Positions 25,383 through 34,349 of a DNA stretch of 61,935 nt are shown in pieces. Under the pieces are notes generated by a model. It worked only from the letters and a program-made list of their open reading frames with translations, was not told the DNA's origin and did not search any database. The translations under genes were made by a program, and so were the position numbers. The stretch is from a virus, in IMG/VR virus record IMGVR_UViG_3300021976_000013, positions 1 to 61,935 of that record; one strand, written 5' to 3'. Every line of letters starts with the position of its first letter. The first letter of the stretch is position 1.

Positions 25383-25621
25383 GTGATCTCCTGACTCGCG
25401 GCCGTTGACTCTTCAGTGTCAGTCCAGCATCCCGCGTTAGCGATCTCTTTCTCAACACAAGATCGGCATTCCCACCCGCCCATCCCGTCAGCGCGAATAG
25501 GATCACCGGAGTCGAACCGCTCACGGCCGCGAGCGCATTCACCGGACGCGCTGGCCGGTAGATACGGGCTCGGCAGGACCCACGAATTTCGTGGATCACC
25601 GGGCGCGAAATGGTTACTCAT
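25379..25621 (-). CDS. Zinc-finger microprotein, paralogue 1
   Basis: An 80-residue protein with GECARG, then GDPIRADGMGGWECRSCVEKEI. A paralogous segment occurs in the next upstream gene. The spaced cysteines suggest a small zinc-binding fold. ATG 25621 is chosen because GAGAGG lies 6 nt away; the GATC before the ATG matches many starts here. Palindrome TGACTCTTCAGTGTCA (25406-25421) lies near its 3' end. Confidence 0.65.
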   Translation of the reverse strand: MSNHFAPGDPRNSWVLPSPYLPASASGECARGRERFDSGDPIRADGMGGWECRSCVEKEIANAGCWTDTEESTAASQEIT

Positions 25622-25623
25622 GA

Positions 25624-25839
25624 TCATCCTCTCCACATGTGATCGTTATGCTGGCCAGGGTCGAGATCAAAGAGATCGCCATCGTCCTCCAAGATCGATT
25701 CGATCTGCTCTTCTACGCACTCCCGGCACTCGAATGATCCGTCTCCGTCGGCGCGAATCTCCGCACCTTCAGTGATCGTCTCACCACCGGCCGAGCACTC
25801 GCTCTCGAAACCGGCAGGGAACCATGGGCCGACACTCAT
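25624..25839 (-). CDS. Zinc-finger microprotein, paralogue 2
   Basis: A 71-residue acidic protein, paralogous to its downstream neighbour: SECSAGGETITEGAEIRADG and FECRECVEEQIE align with the same segment there. Residues after 50 are acidic. It is probably a zinc-binding adaptor that arose by tandem duplication. The start is preceded by CGATC. Confidence 0.65.
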   Translation of the reverse strand: MSVGPWFPAGFESECSAGGETITEGAEIRADGDGSFECRECVEEQIESILEDDGDLFDLDPGQHNDHMWRG

Positions 25840-25860
25840 GATCGTTTCCTTTCGTGACGA

Positions 25861-25887
25861 AACCGGCTCGGGATCTTCCGAGCCGGT
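25861..25887 (-). terminator. Terminator after the helicase gene
   Basis: Hairpin ACCGGCTCGG/CCGAGCCGGT between the helicase stop and the next leftward gene. Confidence 0.65.
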
Positions 25888-25897
25888 CTGTGATCTA

Positions 25898-27487
25898 TTA
25901 CGCGTTCTTCGGCAACTTGTGGTCCAGCCGACGAGACGCCACCCGCACCGTGATCAGATCCGAGAGCACTGCCTTGGTTGTATCAGTCGGCACCGGGATC
26001 CGCAGACGTTCGGCGTAGTCGAGCTGTGCGGGGCTCGGCGGCTGCTTGCGCTTGCGCCACGTCGCGCGGCGGTTGGTCAGCGTCTTCTGATCAAGAGCCT
26101 TGACCTCTTGCTCTGCCCATGCCATCGCGTCCGAGAGCTGAAGATCCTTCCGGATCCATGATCCGCCAGAGTCGCGAGTCGGGCAGATTCCGATGTGGAA
26201 CAGACCGGCATCACTGCCAGGCCAGAGGAACACGAGCCTGTCGGCGAGTGCCACGAACCACAGTCCGGCATCCGTCCGAAGCCACATGCTGACCGACTGG
26301 TGGAAGAGATCGACTTGGGTGTGATCCACGTAACCAGTGAGCGCGGGGTGTCCGGCTTTCTTGAGCCGACGGGCCGCACCGGTCAGCGTCTCGCCGGGCT
26401 CGACCTTGTCAACCCTCTTGCTGGACAGGTCGGCGAGGGTAGCAAGATCATGCTCTTCACTGGCACCAAGCACGTCCAGCACCAAGCAGTCGGTCTTACC
26501 AGGGAAGATCCGCAAGCCACGGCCAACCATCTGGACGTACAGAGCCGCTGACGTCGTCGGCCGGGCGATCACGACGCAGGAAGCGAAGGGAGCGTCATAG
26601 CCTTCGGTCAAGATCATGCAATTGGCGAGGACCTGAAGATCACCTTTCTCGAACCGCTTGAGGGTAAGTCGGCGATCTTCGTCGCTCATGCCATCCCATA
26701 CCGCGCCGGTCGAGATGCCTGCGGCGTTGAACGCATCGGCGAACGCGCGAGCGGCGGCCTTGGTCGGCGCGAACAAGATCCCCTGACGATCGCTGGCGTG
26801 CTTCACGTACGCGTCCGCGACGATCTTCTGTGCGTCAGCGTCCAGCATGAGATCGCTAAGGCTGGTAGCCGAGAGGTCGCCGCGCGTCCGCTTGACGTCC
26901 GCGAGGGACAGACCGTCCACCGTGACCTTGATCCCTTTGGGATCCACGAGCCATTCGGGGATCATGTCGAGAATGTCGATGTGCTGAACAACCTTCTGCC
27001 AGACGTCGCCAAGCGATAGCTTGTCCCCACGAACGAGAGTGGCCGAGAAACCGACGGCGGGAGTGCCGTGATCGTCGTAGCAGCCGAGCCCAGTCATGAT
27101 CTCTACGTACGACTTGGCGGCGGCGTGGTGCGCTTCGTCAACGATCACCAGGTTGATCTTCGGGAGCATGGCCAGGCGCATCGGGTTCCGGAGGGTCTGC
27201 ACGGATCCCACGATCACGTCATGCCCGACGTCGTTCCGGGCGGCCTTGACGATGCCGATCGAGAGGGCAGGCTTGATCGCGGTCAGCTTCGCGACTGCCT
27301 GGTTAACCAGCTCGTCACGGTGGACCAAGATCAAGGTTCCAGCGGTCGCCATGTGAGCAAAGATCACAGTCTTTCCGCCACCCGTGGGGATCACGACGGC
27401 CGGGCGCTGAACACCGGACAGGAGTGCGGCATGCACTCGCGTGATCGTCTCTTGCTGGTAGTCCCGGAGGGGAAGGCTGGAGATCAT
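25898..27487 (-). CDS. DEAD/DEAH-box helicase (superfamily 2)
   Basis: A 529-residue helicase. Motif I PTGGGKT lies at residues 34-40, motif II DEAH at 117-120, motif III SAT near 145, and motif VI QMVGRGLR in the second RecA-like domain near 315. The N-terminal RDYQQET is a Q-motif-like RecG/UvsW-type start. The C-terminal ~150 residues are specific. It probably unwinds branched DNA or R-loops in replication or repair. It heads the leftward operon behind an operator-type promoter. Confidence 0.9.
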   Translation of the reverse strand: MISSLPLRDYQQETITRVHAALLSGVQRPAVVIPTGGGKTVIFAHMATAGTLILVHRDELVNQAVAKLTAIKPALSIGIVKAARNDVGHDVIVGSVQTLRNPMRLAMLPKINLVIVDEAHHAAAKSYVEIMTGLGCYDDHGTPAVGFSATLVRGDKLSLGDVWQKVVQHIDILDMIPEWLVDPKGIKVTVDGLSLADVKRTRGDLSATSLSDLMLDADAQKIVADAYVKHASDRQGILFAPTKAAARAFADAFNAAGISTGAVWDGMSDEDRRLTLKRFEKGDLQVLANCMILTEGYDAPFASCVVIARPTTSAALYVQMVGRGLRIFPGKTDCLVLDVLGASEEHDLATLADLSSKRVDKVEPGETLTGAARRLKKAGHPALTGYVDHTQVDLFHQSVSMWLRTDAGLWFVALADRLVFLWPGSDAGLFHIGICPTRDSGGSWIRKDLQLSDAMAWAEQEVKALDQKTLTNRRATWRKRKQPPSPAQLDYAERLRIPVPTDTTKAVLSDLITVRVASRRLDHKLPKNA

Positions 27488-27518
27488 TTCTTGACCCTTT
27501 CGATTGGTTCTTGCTCCG

Positions 27519-27546
27519 ATCCTATCACCCCTTGCCTAGTGGTCAA
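27519..27546 (-). promoter_or_regulatory. Leftward operator-type promoter
   Basis: Minus-strand TTGACC (27546-27541), 16 bp, TAGGAT (27524-27519). The -35 is in CTTGACCACTAGGCAAGG, again CTTGAC-N5-GGCAAG. It would drive the helicase operon. The same palindrome lies 80 bp before the rightward parB-like gene and could control both directions. Confidence 0.65.
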
Positions 27547-27626
27547 GGGTGTCCGCGAGGGTGTATGGTGGTATTCACCCCTAAGAACGGGGCTACCGAT
27601 CATCACCCCAACCCGAGAGGATGATC

Positions 27627-28601
27627 ATGTACGGAACGCTCAAGGTTCACCCGTTCGCGGACAAGTTTCCGCTGATCGAAGGCACCGAGCTGGACGAGCT
27701 GGCCGAAGACATCAAGGTCAACGGGCTCCGCGAGGCGATCTTGGTTTCCAACGACGGAACCACGATCATCGACGGCCGGAACCGCTACCGCGCTTGCGAG
27801 GTTGCCGGGGTCGAGCCCAAGATCAAGCCGCTCGCCAAGACGGTCAAAGAGTCTGACGTCATCGAGCTGATCATGTCGGTCAACGTCCAGCGGCGTCACC
27901 TTTCGCAGTCTCAGCGGGCCGTGCTCGGCACCGAGTACCTGGAGTTCACCGCGAAGATCGCGGCGGAAGCCAAGCTCGCTGGCCAGAAGAAAGGAGCGGC
28001 TACCACCAACGCCAAGGCGAACGGCAACGGCGACGGTGACGAGTCGGATGGCACGCAAGCGGACGGCGACAAGCCCAAGCGCAAGCGTGGCGTTCGCGCC
28101 ACCGACCAGGCGGGCAAGCTGGTCGGCACGTCGGGTCGTTCGGTCGCTCGCGCGGCTCGGGTGAAGGCAGTGGATCCCGATCTTGCCGACGACGTTCTCA
28201 AGGGCACCGTGACTCTCGCGGGCGCAGAGGACAAGGTCCGTCGGGCGACCGGTGGTGGCGCGAAGCGCAAGCCGCGCGTGGCCACCGACCGCAGCGAGAA
28301 GCCGCTTGAGGCTCGGGCTCTGTACGAGCTGAACGCGCGCATCGGCGGTCTTGCTCGGTTCATCGAAGACCACAACGGGCTCGGCGCGTCGGTCACTTCG
28401 GCAATCGCTGGAGAGGCCGTGTTCGGTCAGAACATGCGCGCTCTGCGAGTGGCGCTTCGGGATTTCCAGCAGGAGATCAGCGAGCGCGCGGCCGAAGGTA
28501 GCGAGAGCAAGACGGACGACGGTCAGCCGACCGGCACCGACGACCAGCCGACCGGCACCGAGCCGACCGGCGACGAGAACCCGGAGATCACGACCGCATG
28601 A
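27627..28601 (+). CDS. ParB-domain protein with HTH
   Basis: A 324-residue protein. Residues 5-95 are a ParB/sulfiredoxin N-terminal domain (LDELAEDIKVNGLREAILV, GRNRYRA at 50-56, then NVQRRHLSQSQRA). A Lys/Gly/Asp-rich linker follows, then an HTH-like segment (AGKLVGTSGRSVARAARV, about 165-185) and a helical part. The tail repeats PTGTDDQ. ParB N-terminal domains bind CTP or act as nucleases and the HTH binds specific DNA. It is the prime candidate for binding the dispersed palindromes. There is no parA gene nearby. Confidence 0.88.
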   Translation: MYGTLKVHPFADKFPLIEGTELDELAEDIKVNGLREAILVSNDGTTIIDGRNRYRACEVAGVEPKIKPLAKTVKESDVIELIMSVNVQRRHLSQSQRAVLGTEYLEFTAKIAAEAKLAGQKKGAATTNAKANGNGDGDESDGTQADGDKPKRKRGVRATDQAGKLVGTSGRSVARAARVKAVDPDLADDVLKGTVTLAGAEDKVRRATGGGAKRKPRVATDRSEKPLEARALYELNARIGGLARFIEDHNGLGASVTSAIAGEAVFGQNMRALRVALRDFQQEISERAAEGSESKTDDGQPTGTDDQPTGTEPTGDENPEITTA

Positions 28602-29437
28602 CCGACGTGGGAATCACCCTCAAAGGAACCGAGCCGACATGGATCGCGCTCGGCAAGCTGATCGTAGATCAGCGCGTTCAACGGCAGGCGCTGAACATGG
28701 CGCACGTGTACAAGATCGCCGAAAGCTTCGATCCGGAAGCGTTCAAGCTGGTCGCGGTCAACTACCGGCCGAAGGATGAGATCTACGGCGACGGTTCGTA
28801 CGCGATCATGGACGGGGCTCACCGATGTGAGGCTCTCCGAGAGATCGGGTTCGGACCTGACCAGCTCGTGCCGTGCGACCTTCACAGCGGGCTCACGCTG
28901 GCCGAAGAGGCGGCGATGTTCGACGAGCTGAACCATGTCAAGGTCGTCGGTGCGGCCGACCGGTTCCGGGTGTCTGTGATGGCGGGCGACCCGCTGGCGA
29001 ACGAGATCGACAAGATCGTAACGGCGCTCGGCTGGAAGATCGGCCGGGCACACACCAAGGATCCGATGATCTCCTGTGTCACAGCTCTCAAGGCTGTGTA
29101 CAGCGGACCGACCGGCGACGAGCCGATGCCGGGTGTCCTGTACGACACGCTGAACACGATCACCCGAGCGTGGGGGCATGATCCTCGCGCTGTGCGGGGC
29201 TCGCTGGTATTGGGGCTCGGCAACCTGATCAGGCGGGATGCCACGAACAAGAACCTTGATCTTAAGGGGCTCGTCCCACGGCTGGCCGCTTACAAGGGCG
29301 GTTACGACGGGATCATAGGCACCGCTCGCGCGGTCGCTTCGGGATCGAAGAAGATCAACGACGCGGTTTCATTCGTGATCGCGGACGTCCACAACAAGGG
29401 CCGCCAGACCAGAAAGCTTGATCGCTGGCTGGTCTGA
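28598..29437 (+). CDS. ParB-like protein, DUF6551 type
   Basis: A 279-residue protein overlapping the previous stop (ATGA). WIALGKLIVDQRVQR, FDPEAFKLV, IMDGAHRCEAL and CDLHSGLTLAEEAAMFDELN match the ParB-related family common in actinophages. The rest is helical. A role in DNA maintenance or replication is likely from family and context; direct activity is not established. It forms one unit with the ParB-HTH and XRE genes. Confidence 0.82.
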   Translation: MTDVGITLKGTEPTWIALGKLIVDQRVQRQALNMAHVYKIAESFDPEAFKLVAVNYRPKDEIYGDGSYAIMDGAHRCEALREIGFGPDQLVPCDLHSGLTLAEEAAMFDELNHVKVVGAADRFRVSVMAGDPLANEIDKIVTALGWKIGRAHTKDPMISCVTALKAVYSGPTGDEPMPGVLYDTLNTITRAWGHDPRAVRGSLVLGLGNLIRRDATNKNLDLKGLVPRLAAYKGGYDGIIGTARAVASGSKKINDAVSFVIADVHNKGRQTRKLDRWLV

Positions 29438-29455
29438 TCATAGATCAAACTCATA

Positions 29456-29483
29456 CCGGGCTGACTCTTCGGAGTCAGCCCGG
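29456..29483 (+). terminator. Terminator whose stem contains the dispersed palindrome
   Basis: Perfect 12-bp stem CCGGGCTGACTC/GAGTCAGCCCGG with a TTCG tetraloop. The stem includes TGACTCTTCGGAGTCA (29462-29477), one of the 20 palindrome sites. Confidence 0.85.
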
Positions 29484-29504
29484 ATCGGTATCGAAGGAAA
29501 AGAC

Positions 29505-29729
29505 ATGACCATGACTGCCGTGAAAGTCAAGAAATTCGATCACCGAAAGATCGGTGATCTTCGCCGCGCGCGTGGCTGGACTCAGGTTCAGCTCGCGGAT
29601 GAGTCGGGCATTCATATCGATTCGATCAGGGAGTACGAGCGCGGTCGGTCGTATCCGAGCGTGCCCCGGCTGCTGATCTTGGTTGAGGCTCTCGGCTGTC
29701 AAGTCGAAGATCTCACTACGGTGGCCTGA
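29505..29729 (+). CDS. XRE-family regulator
   Basis: A 74-residue Cro/C1-type HTH protein: IGDLRRARGWTQVQLADESG (helices 1-2) and HIDSIREYERGRSYPSV (recognition helix and turn). It is a DNA-binding domain only, about the size of Cro. It lies between the ParB genes and the primase and is another candidate for operator binding. GAAGG precedes ATG 29505. Confidence 0.85.
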   Translation: MTMTAVKVKKFDHRKIGDLRRARGWTQVQLADESGIHIDSIREYERGRSYPSVPRLLILVEALGCQVEDLTTVA

Positions 29730-29731
29730 TC

Positions 29732-32215
29732 ATGGGCGACGCCACTCTAGATCGCGATGCCGTGCGTGCGTGGTTCGTGCGGCTATACGGAGACATGGAC
29801 GGTGGTGAGCTGATCAACATCGTCCCCGTGGGTGACGATTGGTCCGGCAACACCGGATCGTGTTGGGATCTTGACGGCGTCGTGGACTTGATCACTCGGC
29901 TGGACGCTGGCAAGCCCGTAGGGATCTACCACCGGATCACCACTGTGATCAATCCTCCGGAACCGTACAAGAGGGGGGTAGCCAGAGATTCCCACATGCT
30001 CCCTGGTCTGTGGGCTGACATCGATATTGCCGGGCCTGGCCACAAGAGCAAGAAAGGAACCCTACCGGCCGACGAAGCGGCAGCTAGGAAGATCGTCGAA
30101 AACTCCTGCCTGCCTGCTCCGACGCTGTGGGTTCACTCGGGTGGCGGACTCTACCCGTGGTGGCTCTTCGATCACGCGGCCGAAGTCACCGATGACTCTT
30201 ACGAGTCAATCGCCAAGCTGTCCGTAGATCTTCATGCGGAGCTGAAGCGGTCGGCCGAAGAATTGGGCATGGCGTGCGAGCCCATGGCCGATCTTGCTCG
30301 GGTGCTTCGGGTGCCTGGCACAGTCAACCGAAAGGATGGACTGGCGCGGCCGTGTCGAGTGATCGACGATCACGGGCACACGTACGCGATCGAGGACATC
30401 CGCGAGGCAGTACCGGGCGGGGGTCAGATACCCATCGTGCTGGCCCCACAGGACATCTATGAGGACCTACCGGCTGGTCCCCCTTGCCGGGCTATGGATC
30501 GGAAGCTAGCGGCCGTTACAGGGGCTCTCAGGGACGCTGAGACGGGGTCCAGACATCGGACCGCGTTGTCTGCGGTCGGTTCGCTGGTCTGGCTCGGCAA
30601 CGTCGGGCACGCCGGTGCTCGGGAAGCGCTCGATCAGCTCGGTGAAGTGTTCGAGGAGATCAAGCCGTCGGTAGAGCAGGGCTCGAAAGGTAGTTCCTGG
30701 CAAGGGATGATCAGTTACGTCATCTCGCGGATCGAGGTCAAGGAAGATCGCCACTGCTGTGGAGAGTGGGCGTTCACCGAATCGCACATGGCCAACCGAG
30801 CGGCCGAAGAGATCTTGATCGGAACCTTCCGTTGGTCTGGCGGAATGAATTGGGTTCGGTGGACGGGCAAGATCTGGCGTCGGGTAGAAGATGCCGAGCT
30901 GTTCGAGGTGCTCAAACAATGGTTGCTTGACGGTTTCAAACGATCAAACCTCGCGTGGGCATCGAACCCTGCCGACAAGGCACTAGAAGGGGTCATGAAG
31001 GGGTGGCGTTCGATGTTGAGTCAGAACGCTATCGCGCACATCCTCAAGCTGGCTCAAGGTGTGCCAGGGGTGATCTTTGACGCGGCCGACATGGACGCTG
31101 ATCCGGATCTTCTGAACGCTCAGAACGGGGTAGTCGATCTCCGTACCGGTGAGCTGCTTGAGCACGATCACGGGCGGCTCATGTCCAAGATCGCTACATG
31201 TGCTTACGTGCCAGGCGCAACGCATGAGGACATGATCAAGGTCTTGTCCGCACTGCCGGAAGACGTTCGCGGTTGGATGCAAGATCGCATCGGGCAGAGC
31301 GCGACCGGGCACATGACGCCAGACGACCTCTTGTGCATCTTGCAGGGCTCAGGCCAGAACGCGAAATCGACGCTGTTGGAAGGGATCAGTACGGCGCTCG
31401 GCAGCTATCACACGATCGTCTCGGACCGCGTGGTCATGGGCGATATCACCCGAGACGAGATCATGGCTCTGCAAGGCGCGCGGTCGGTCTGGCTAGAGGA
31501 GACTCCCGAAGCTGCACACCTTGACATCGCCAAGCTGAAAAAGATCATCGGAACGTCGGACATCACCGGTCACCACCTGTACAAGTCTTCAGTCACATGG
31601 AAAGCGACACACTCTCTGTTCATCACCACCAACTATGTCCCCATGGTCAGCGAGACGGATCATGGAACATGGCGACGGCTGGCGCTGATCCGGTTCCCGT
31701 ACACCTTCACCAAAGATCCCGTAGGGGAATTCGAGCGGCTCTCGGATCCGACCCTTCGGCTAAGAGTCACCCGCGACGTCAAGATCCATGAAGCGTTCCT
31801 CGCATGGATCATCGAAGGCGCTCGGGAGTTCTACATGCGAGACATGGTCACGATGGACTGGCCGACCACTGTCCGGCGAGACACAGACGACTGGCGGGCC
31901 GATGTCGATCTAGTGATGGGCTACTGGCGTGATCGGCTCACTCATGATCCGACTCGTTACATCCTTTCAACGGACCTTCGTGCGGACTTCAACGAATGGA
32001 CCGAGCGGAAGGGTCATAAGGGCCTGTCCGAGAAAGTGTTCAACGCGAGATTTGCTGATCATACGGAGACGACTCGGGCGCACGTCCGGAAGGAGAGGAT
32101 CCGGACTAACGCTCCCGGACTGTCTAGGCCACACGAAAATGGGCCGAAAGCTCCCGAAAAGGCCATGACGTGGCAGGGTGTCCGTTTCCAAGACGACGAA
32201 GATCCGTTCAAATGA
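29732..32215 (+). CDS. Primase-helicase (AEP primase plus D5-like SF3 helicase)
   Basis: An 827-residue replication protein. Residues ~85-240 look like an archaeo-eukaryotic primase-polymerase core (WADIDI acidic motif near 94, VHSGGGLYPWW, then RVLRVPGTVNRKDG). From about residue 350 a D5_N/P4-type region precedes an SF3 ATPase with Walker A GSGQNAKST near 541-549, acidic WLEETPEA near 587, and FITTNYVPM. It opens and primes the origin. The primase-helicase plus family A polymerase pair indicates self-sufficient replication. It carries a palindrome at 30193-30208. Confidence 0.92.
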   Translation: MGDATLDRDAVRAWFVRLYGDMDGGELINIVPVGDDWSGNTGSCWDLDGVVDLITRLDAGKPVGIYHRITTVINPPEPYKRGVARDSHMLPGLWADIDIAGPGHKSKKGTLPADEAAARKIVENSCLPAPTLWVHSGGGLYPWWLFDHAAEVTDDSYESIAKLSVDLHAELKRSAEELGMACEPMADLARVLRVPGTVNRKDGLARPCRVIDDHGHTYAIEDIREAVPGGGQIPIVLAPQDIYEDLPAGPPCRAMDRKLAAVTGALRDAETGSRHRTALSAVGSLVWLGNVGHAGAREALDQLGEVFEEIKPSVEQGSKGSSWQGMISYVISRIEVKEDRHCCGEWAFTESHMANRAAEEILIGTFRWSGGMNWVRWTGKIWRRVEDAELFEVLKQWLLDGFKRSNLAWASNPADKALEGVMKGWRSMLSQNAIAHILKLAQGVPGVIFDAADMDADPDLLNAQNGVVDLRTGELLEHDHGRLMSKIATCAYVPGATHEDMIKVLSALPEDVRGWMQDRIGQSATGHMTPDDLLCILQGSGQNAKSTLLEGISTALGSYHTIVSDRVVMGDITRDEIMALQGARSVWLEETPEAAHLDIAKLKKIIGTSDITGHHLYKSSVTWKATHSLFITTNYVPMVSETDHGTWRRLALIRFPYTFTKDPVGEFERLSDPTLRLRVTRDVKIHEAFLAWIIEGAREFYMRDMVTMDWPTTVRRDTDDWRADVDLVMGYWRDRLTHDPTRYILSTDLRADFNEWTERKGHKGLSEKVFNARFADHTETTRAHVRKERIRTNAPGLSRPHENGPKAPEKAMTWQGVRFQDDEDPFK

Positions 32216-32220
32216 TCTTC

Positions 32221-32304
32221 TGGGCAGGGTGGGCAGGGTCTATCAGAACTTATTCATACGCCCGCGCGTGAGCAAGTCTGTGTAGACCCTGCCCACCCTG
32301 CCCA
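32221..32304. repeat. 22-bp perfect inverted repeat between primase and polymerase
   Basis: Arms 32221-32242 and 32283-32304 are perfect reverse complements. Each arm carries two tandem GGGCAGGGT units, so four units flank an AT-richer 40-bp loop containing TTATTCATACG. It may be a large terminator, but iterons around an AT-rich loop would also suit a replication origin. The downstream part up to 32406 includes a TACTAT -10-like box and CATGAC-N5-GGCAAG (32365-32381). Confidence 0.7.
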
Positions 32305-32406
32305 CGGATAGCCTAACTCGACCTATTTGGACAGGCTCATCTTACCCGTTGGTTACTATGGATCCATGACATGATGGCAAGGTAATCCCTCCCGAGAGGA
32401 ACGATC

Positions 32407-34152
32407 ATGCGACACTTGGCATTCGACCTTGAGACGTGGCAGGCCGACGAGATCTTTCGTCAGCCTGACTTCGTCCGGCTCGGTGCGTACGGCACCGCTA
32501 AGTGGCATCGCATGTCCACCGACGGCAACGTGATCGTAGACGCACTACACAAGGGCATCGCGGACGGCCGCGTTCTGACCGGTCACAACATCTGTGATTT
32601 CGATCTTGTGGCGCTGGCTCGCTGGCACGGGCTCAAGCTTCCAGAGCTTCGTGATCACATTGCCGATACCTACCTGCTCGCGTTGATCAACGATCCCCCG
32701 TTGTCTGGTGTGGAGGGCCGTTCGATGATGCCGCGTGGGTACTACGGGCTGAACGAGACGTGCGAGCACTACGGGATGCCGGGGAAGACCGACTCGGCTA
32801 AGCGGCTGGCCAAGCAATGGGGCGGGTTCGAGAAGATCCCTACCGATGATCCGGAGTTCCGGCATTACCTCGCGGGTGACATAAGCGCGTCAAGCCGCTT
32901 GATCCAGGCCATGCCACCGATGACCGACTACGCCAAACGGGATATGAACGTCGGGCTGATCATGTCTCAGATGAGACTGAACGGCTTTCGGGTGGACGTC
33001 GAAGAGTTGCATCACGCGCTGGCCGACCAGGTAATCCGTAAGACCGGACACATAGCCGAGCTTGCCGAGATCACCGGTATGCCTACCGGCCGGACGGTCG
33101 GCGTGCGCAACCCGCGTTACGAAGAGTTCGCCTCTCCGCTGGCCACTGACGTGGGCAAGCAGGCGATCATCAAGGCGTTCTTTATCGAGGGGATCAAGGA
33201 AGGTGCGCTTCCGACCACTCCAGGTACCGGCAAGCTGGCTACCGGCCGGGAGCCGATGCTTGAGCTGAAAGAGAAGATCATCAAGTACGGCGGCAACCCG
33301 AAGCTTGAGCGGATGATCGATCTGATCATCTCCGTCGTCGGTGAGCGGACCGTGTACGACACGATCAACAGCACGCGAGTGGACGATCGAGTGCATCCGT
33401 CGATCAAGCCGTCTCAGGCTTCCGGCCGGTGGTCCATCACCGGGCCTGGCCTGACGGTGCTCGGCAAGCGCGGCGGCCGTCATGTCGAACGTCGGGTGTT
33501 GCTTCCCGAGATCGGTCACTCGAATATGTCGGTTGACCTTCGTCAGGTGGACGCGCGAGCGGTGGCAGCACACAGCCAAGATCGCAACTATATGCGGATC
33601 TTCCAAGAGGGTAGAGATCTTCATACGGCTAACGCGATCACCGCTTTCGGAGACGGGAGCAGGCGAGAGGACGCCAAGCCGGTCGGTCACGGATGGAACT
33701 ACGGTCTGTCGATCCGGCGCATGATCGAGATGGGGCTCACCGAGTTAGCCGCTTGCGCGTTCGACGAGAACATGAGGGCGAATCATCCGGGTGTGATCCG
33801 CTGGCAGAACAACGTTCGGCAGATCGCTCGCGACGGCGGCTTGCTCGACAACGGGTGGGGACGGATGATGCGCCCCGATCCCCGCTTCGCCTACACGCAA
33901 GCTCCGGCTCTGGTCGGCCAAGGGTGTACGCGGGACATCTTGGCCGAAGGTCTGCTCAGGCTTCCGGTGGAGATCTGGCCGATGCTTCGGGTTGTCGTGC
34001 ATGACGAGATCGTTATGTCGGTGCCGACCGAGAGCTATCACGACGTCGCGGAAGTGGTTCGAGAGGCACTCTCGTTCGATTTCCGGGGGGTCCCGATCGA
34101 GTGTGACGTCTCAAAGCCGGGCTCGACGTGGGCAGCGGTATACGACAAGTGA
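32407..34152 (+). CDS. Family A DNA polymerase with 3'-5' exonuclease domain
   Basis: A 581-residue polymerase. N-terminal DnaQ-like exonuclease motifs: FDLETW (Asp7/Glu9) and TGHNICDFD near 58-66. The polymerase domain has motif A SVDLRQVDARAVA near 374-386, motif B around AKPVGHGWNYG near 422-432, and motif C VVHDEIV near 530-536. It is shorter than Pol I and matches compact phage polymerases. It should copy the genome together with the upstream primase-helicase. Palindrome TGACATAAGCGCGTCA is at 32877-32892. Confidence 0.92.
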   Translation: MRHLAFDLETWQADEIFRQPDFVRLGAYGTAKWHRMSTDGNVIVDALHKGIADGRVLTGHNICDFDLVALARWHGLKLPELRDHIADTYLLALINDPPLSGVEGRSMMPRGYYGLNETCEHYGMPGKTDSAKRLAKQWGGFEKIPTDDPEFRHYLAGDISASSRLIQAMPPMTDYAKRDMNVGLIMSQMRLNGFRVDVEELHHALADQVIRKTGHIAELAEITGMPTGRTVGVRNPRYEEFASPLATDVGKQAIIKAFFIEGIKEGALPTTPGTGKLATGREPMLELKEKIIKYGGNPKLERMIDLIISVVGERTVYDTINSTRVDDRVHPSIKPSQASGRWSITGPGLTVLGKRGGRHVERRVLLPEIGHSNMSVDLRQVDARAVAAHSQDRNYMRIFQEGRDLHTANAITAFGDGSRREDAKPVGHGWNYGLSIRRMIEMGLTELAACAFDENMRANHPGVIRWQNNVRQIARDGGLLDNGWGRMMRPDPRFAYTQAPALVGQGCTRDILAEGLLRLPVEIWPMLRVVVHDEIVMSVPTESYHDVAEVVREALSFDFRGVPIECDVSKPGSTWAAVYDK

Positions 34153-34185
34153 GCACGCAGCGTGCCTGACGGCACGTGACCGATC

Positions 34186-34223
34186 AAGAGGGCAAGTAAG
34201 ACACGCGTCTCGCTTGCCCTCTT
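34186..34223 (+). terminator. Terminator after the polymerase gene
   Basis: 11-bp hairpin AAGAGGGCAAG/CTTGCCCTCTT. Confidence 0.8.
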
Positions 34224-34232
34224 CGCACCCCT

Positions 34233-34347
34233 TCTGACCTGCGGAAATCCCTATCTCCAAGGGGGCCATCCGGGTATACCTAACTAGGGGTGTAACCCCA
34301 CACAGAGCATCTCAGGGCCGTCTAGGGCTAAATCACGGAGAGTGACA
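34233..34347 (+). repeat. Dispersed intergenic repeat, copy B
   Basis: TGACCTGCGGAAATCCCTATCTC as in copy A, then CGGGTATACCTAACTAGGGG with a GGGGtgtaaCCCC hairpin, and core CTCAGGGCCGTCTAGGGC. It ends in ACGGAGAGTGAC, matching copy A just before its gene start, so both act as leaders of the next gene. Confidence 0.7.
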
Positions 34348-34349
34348 AA

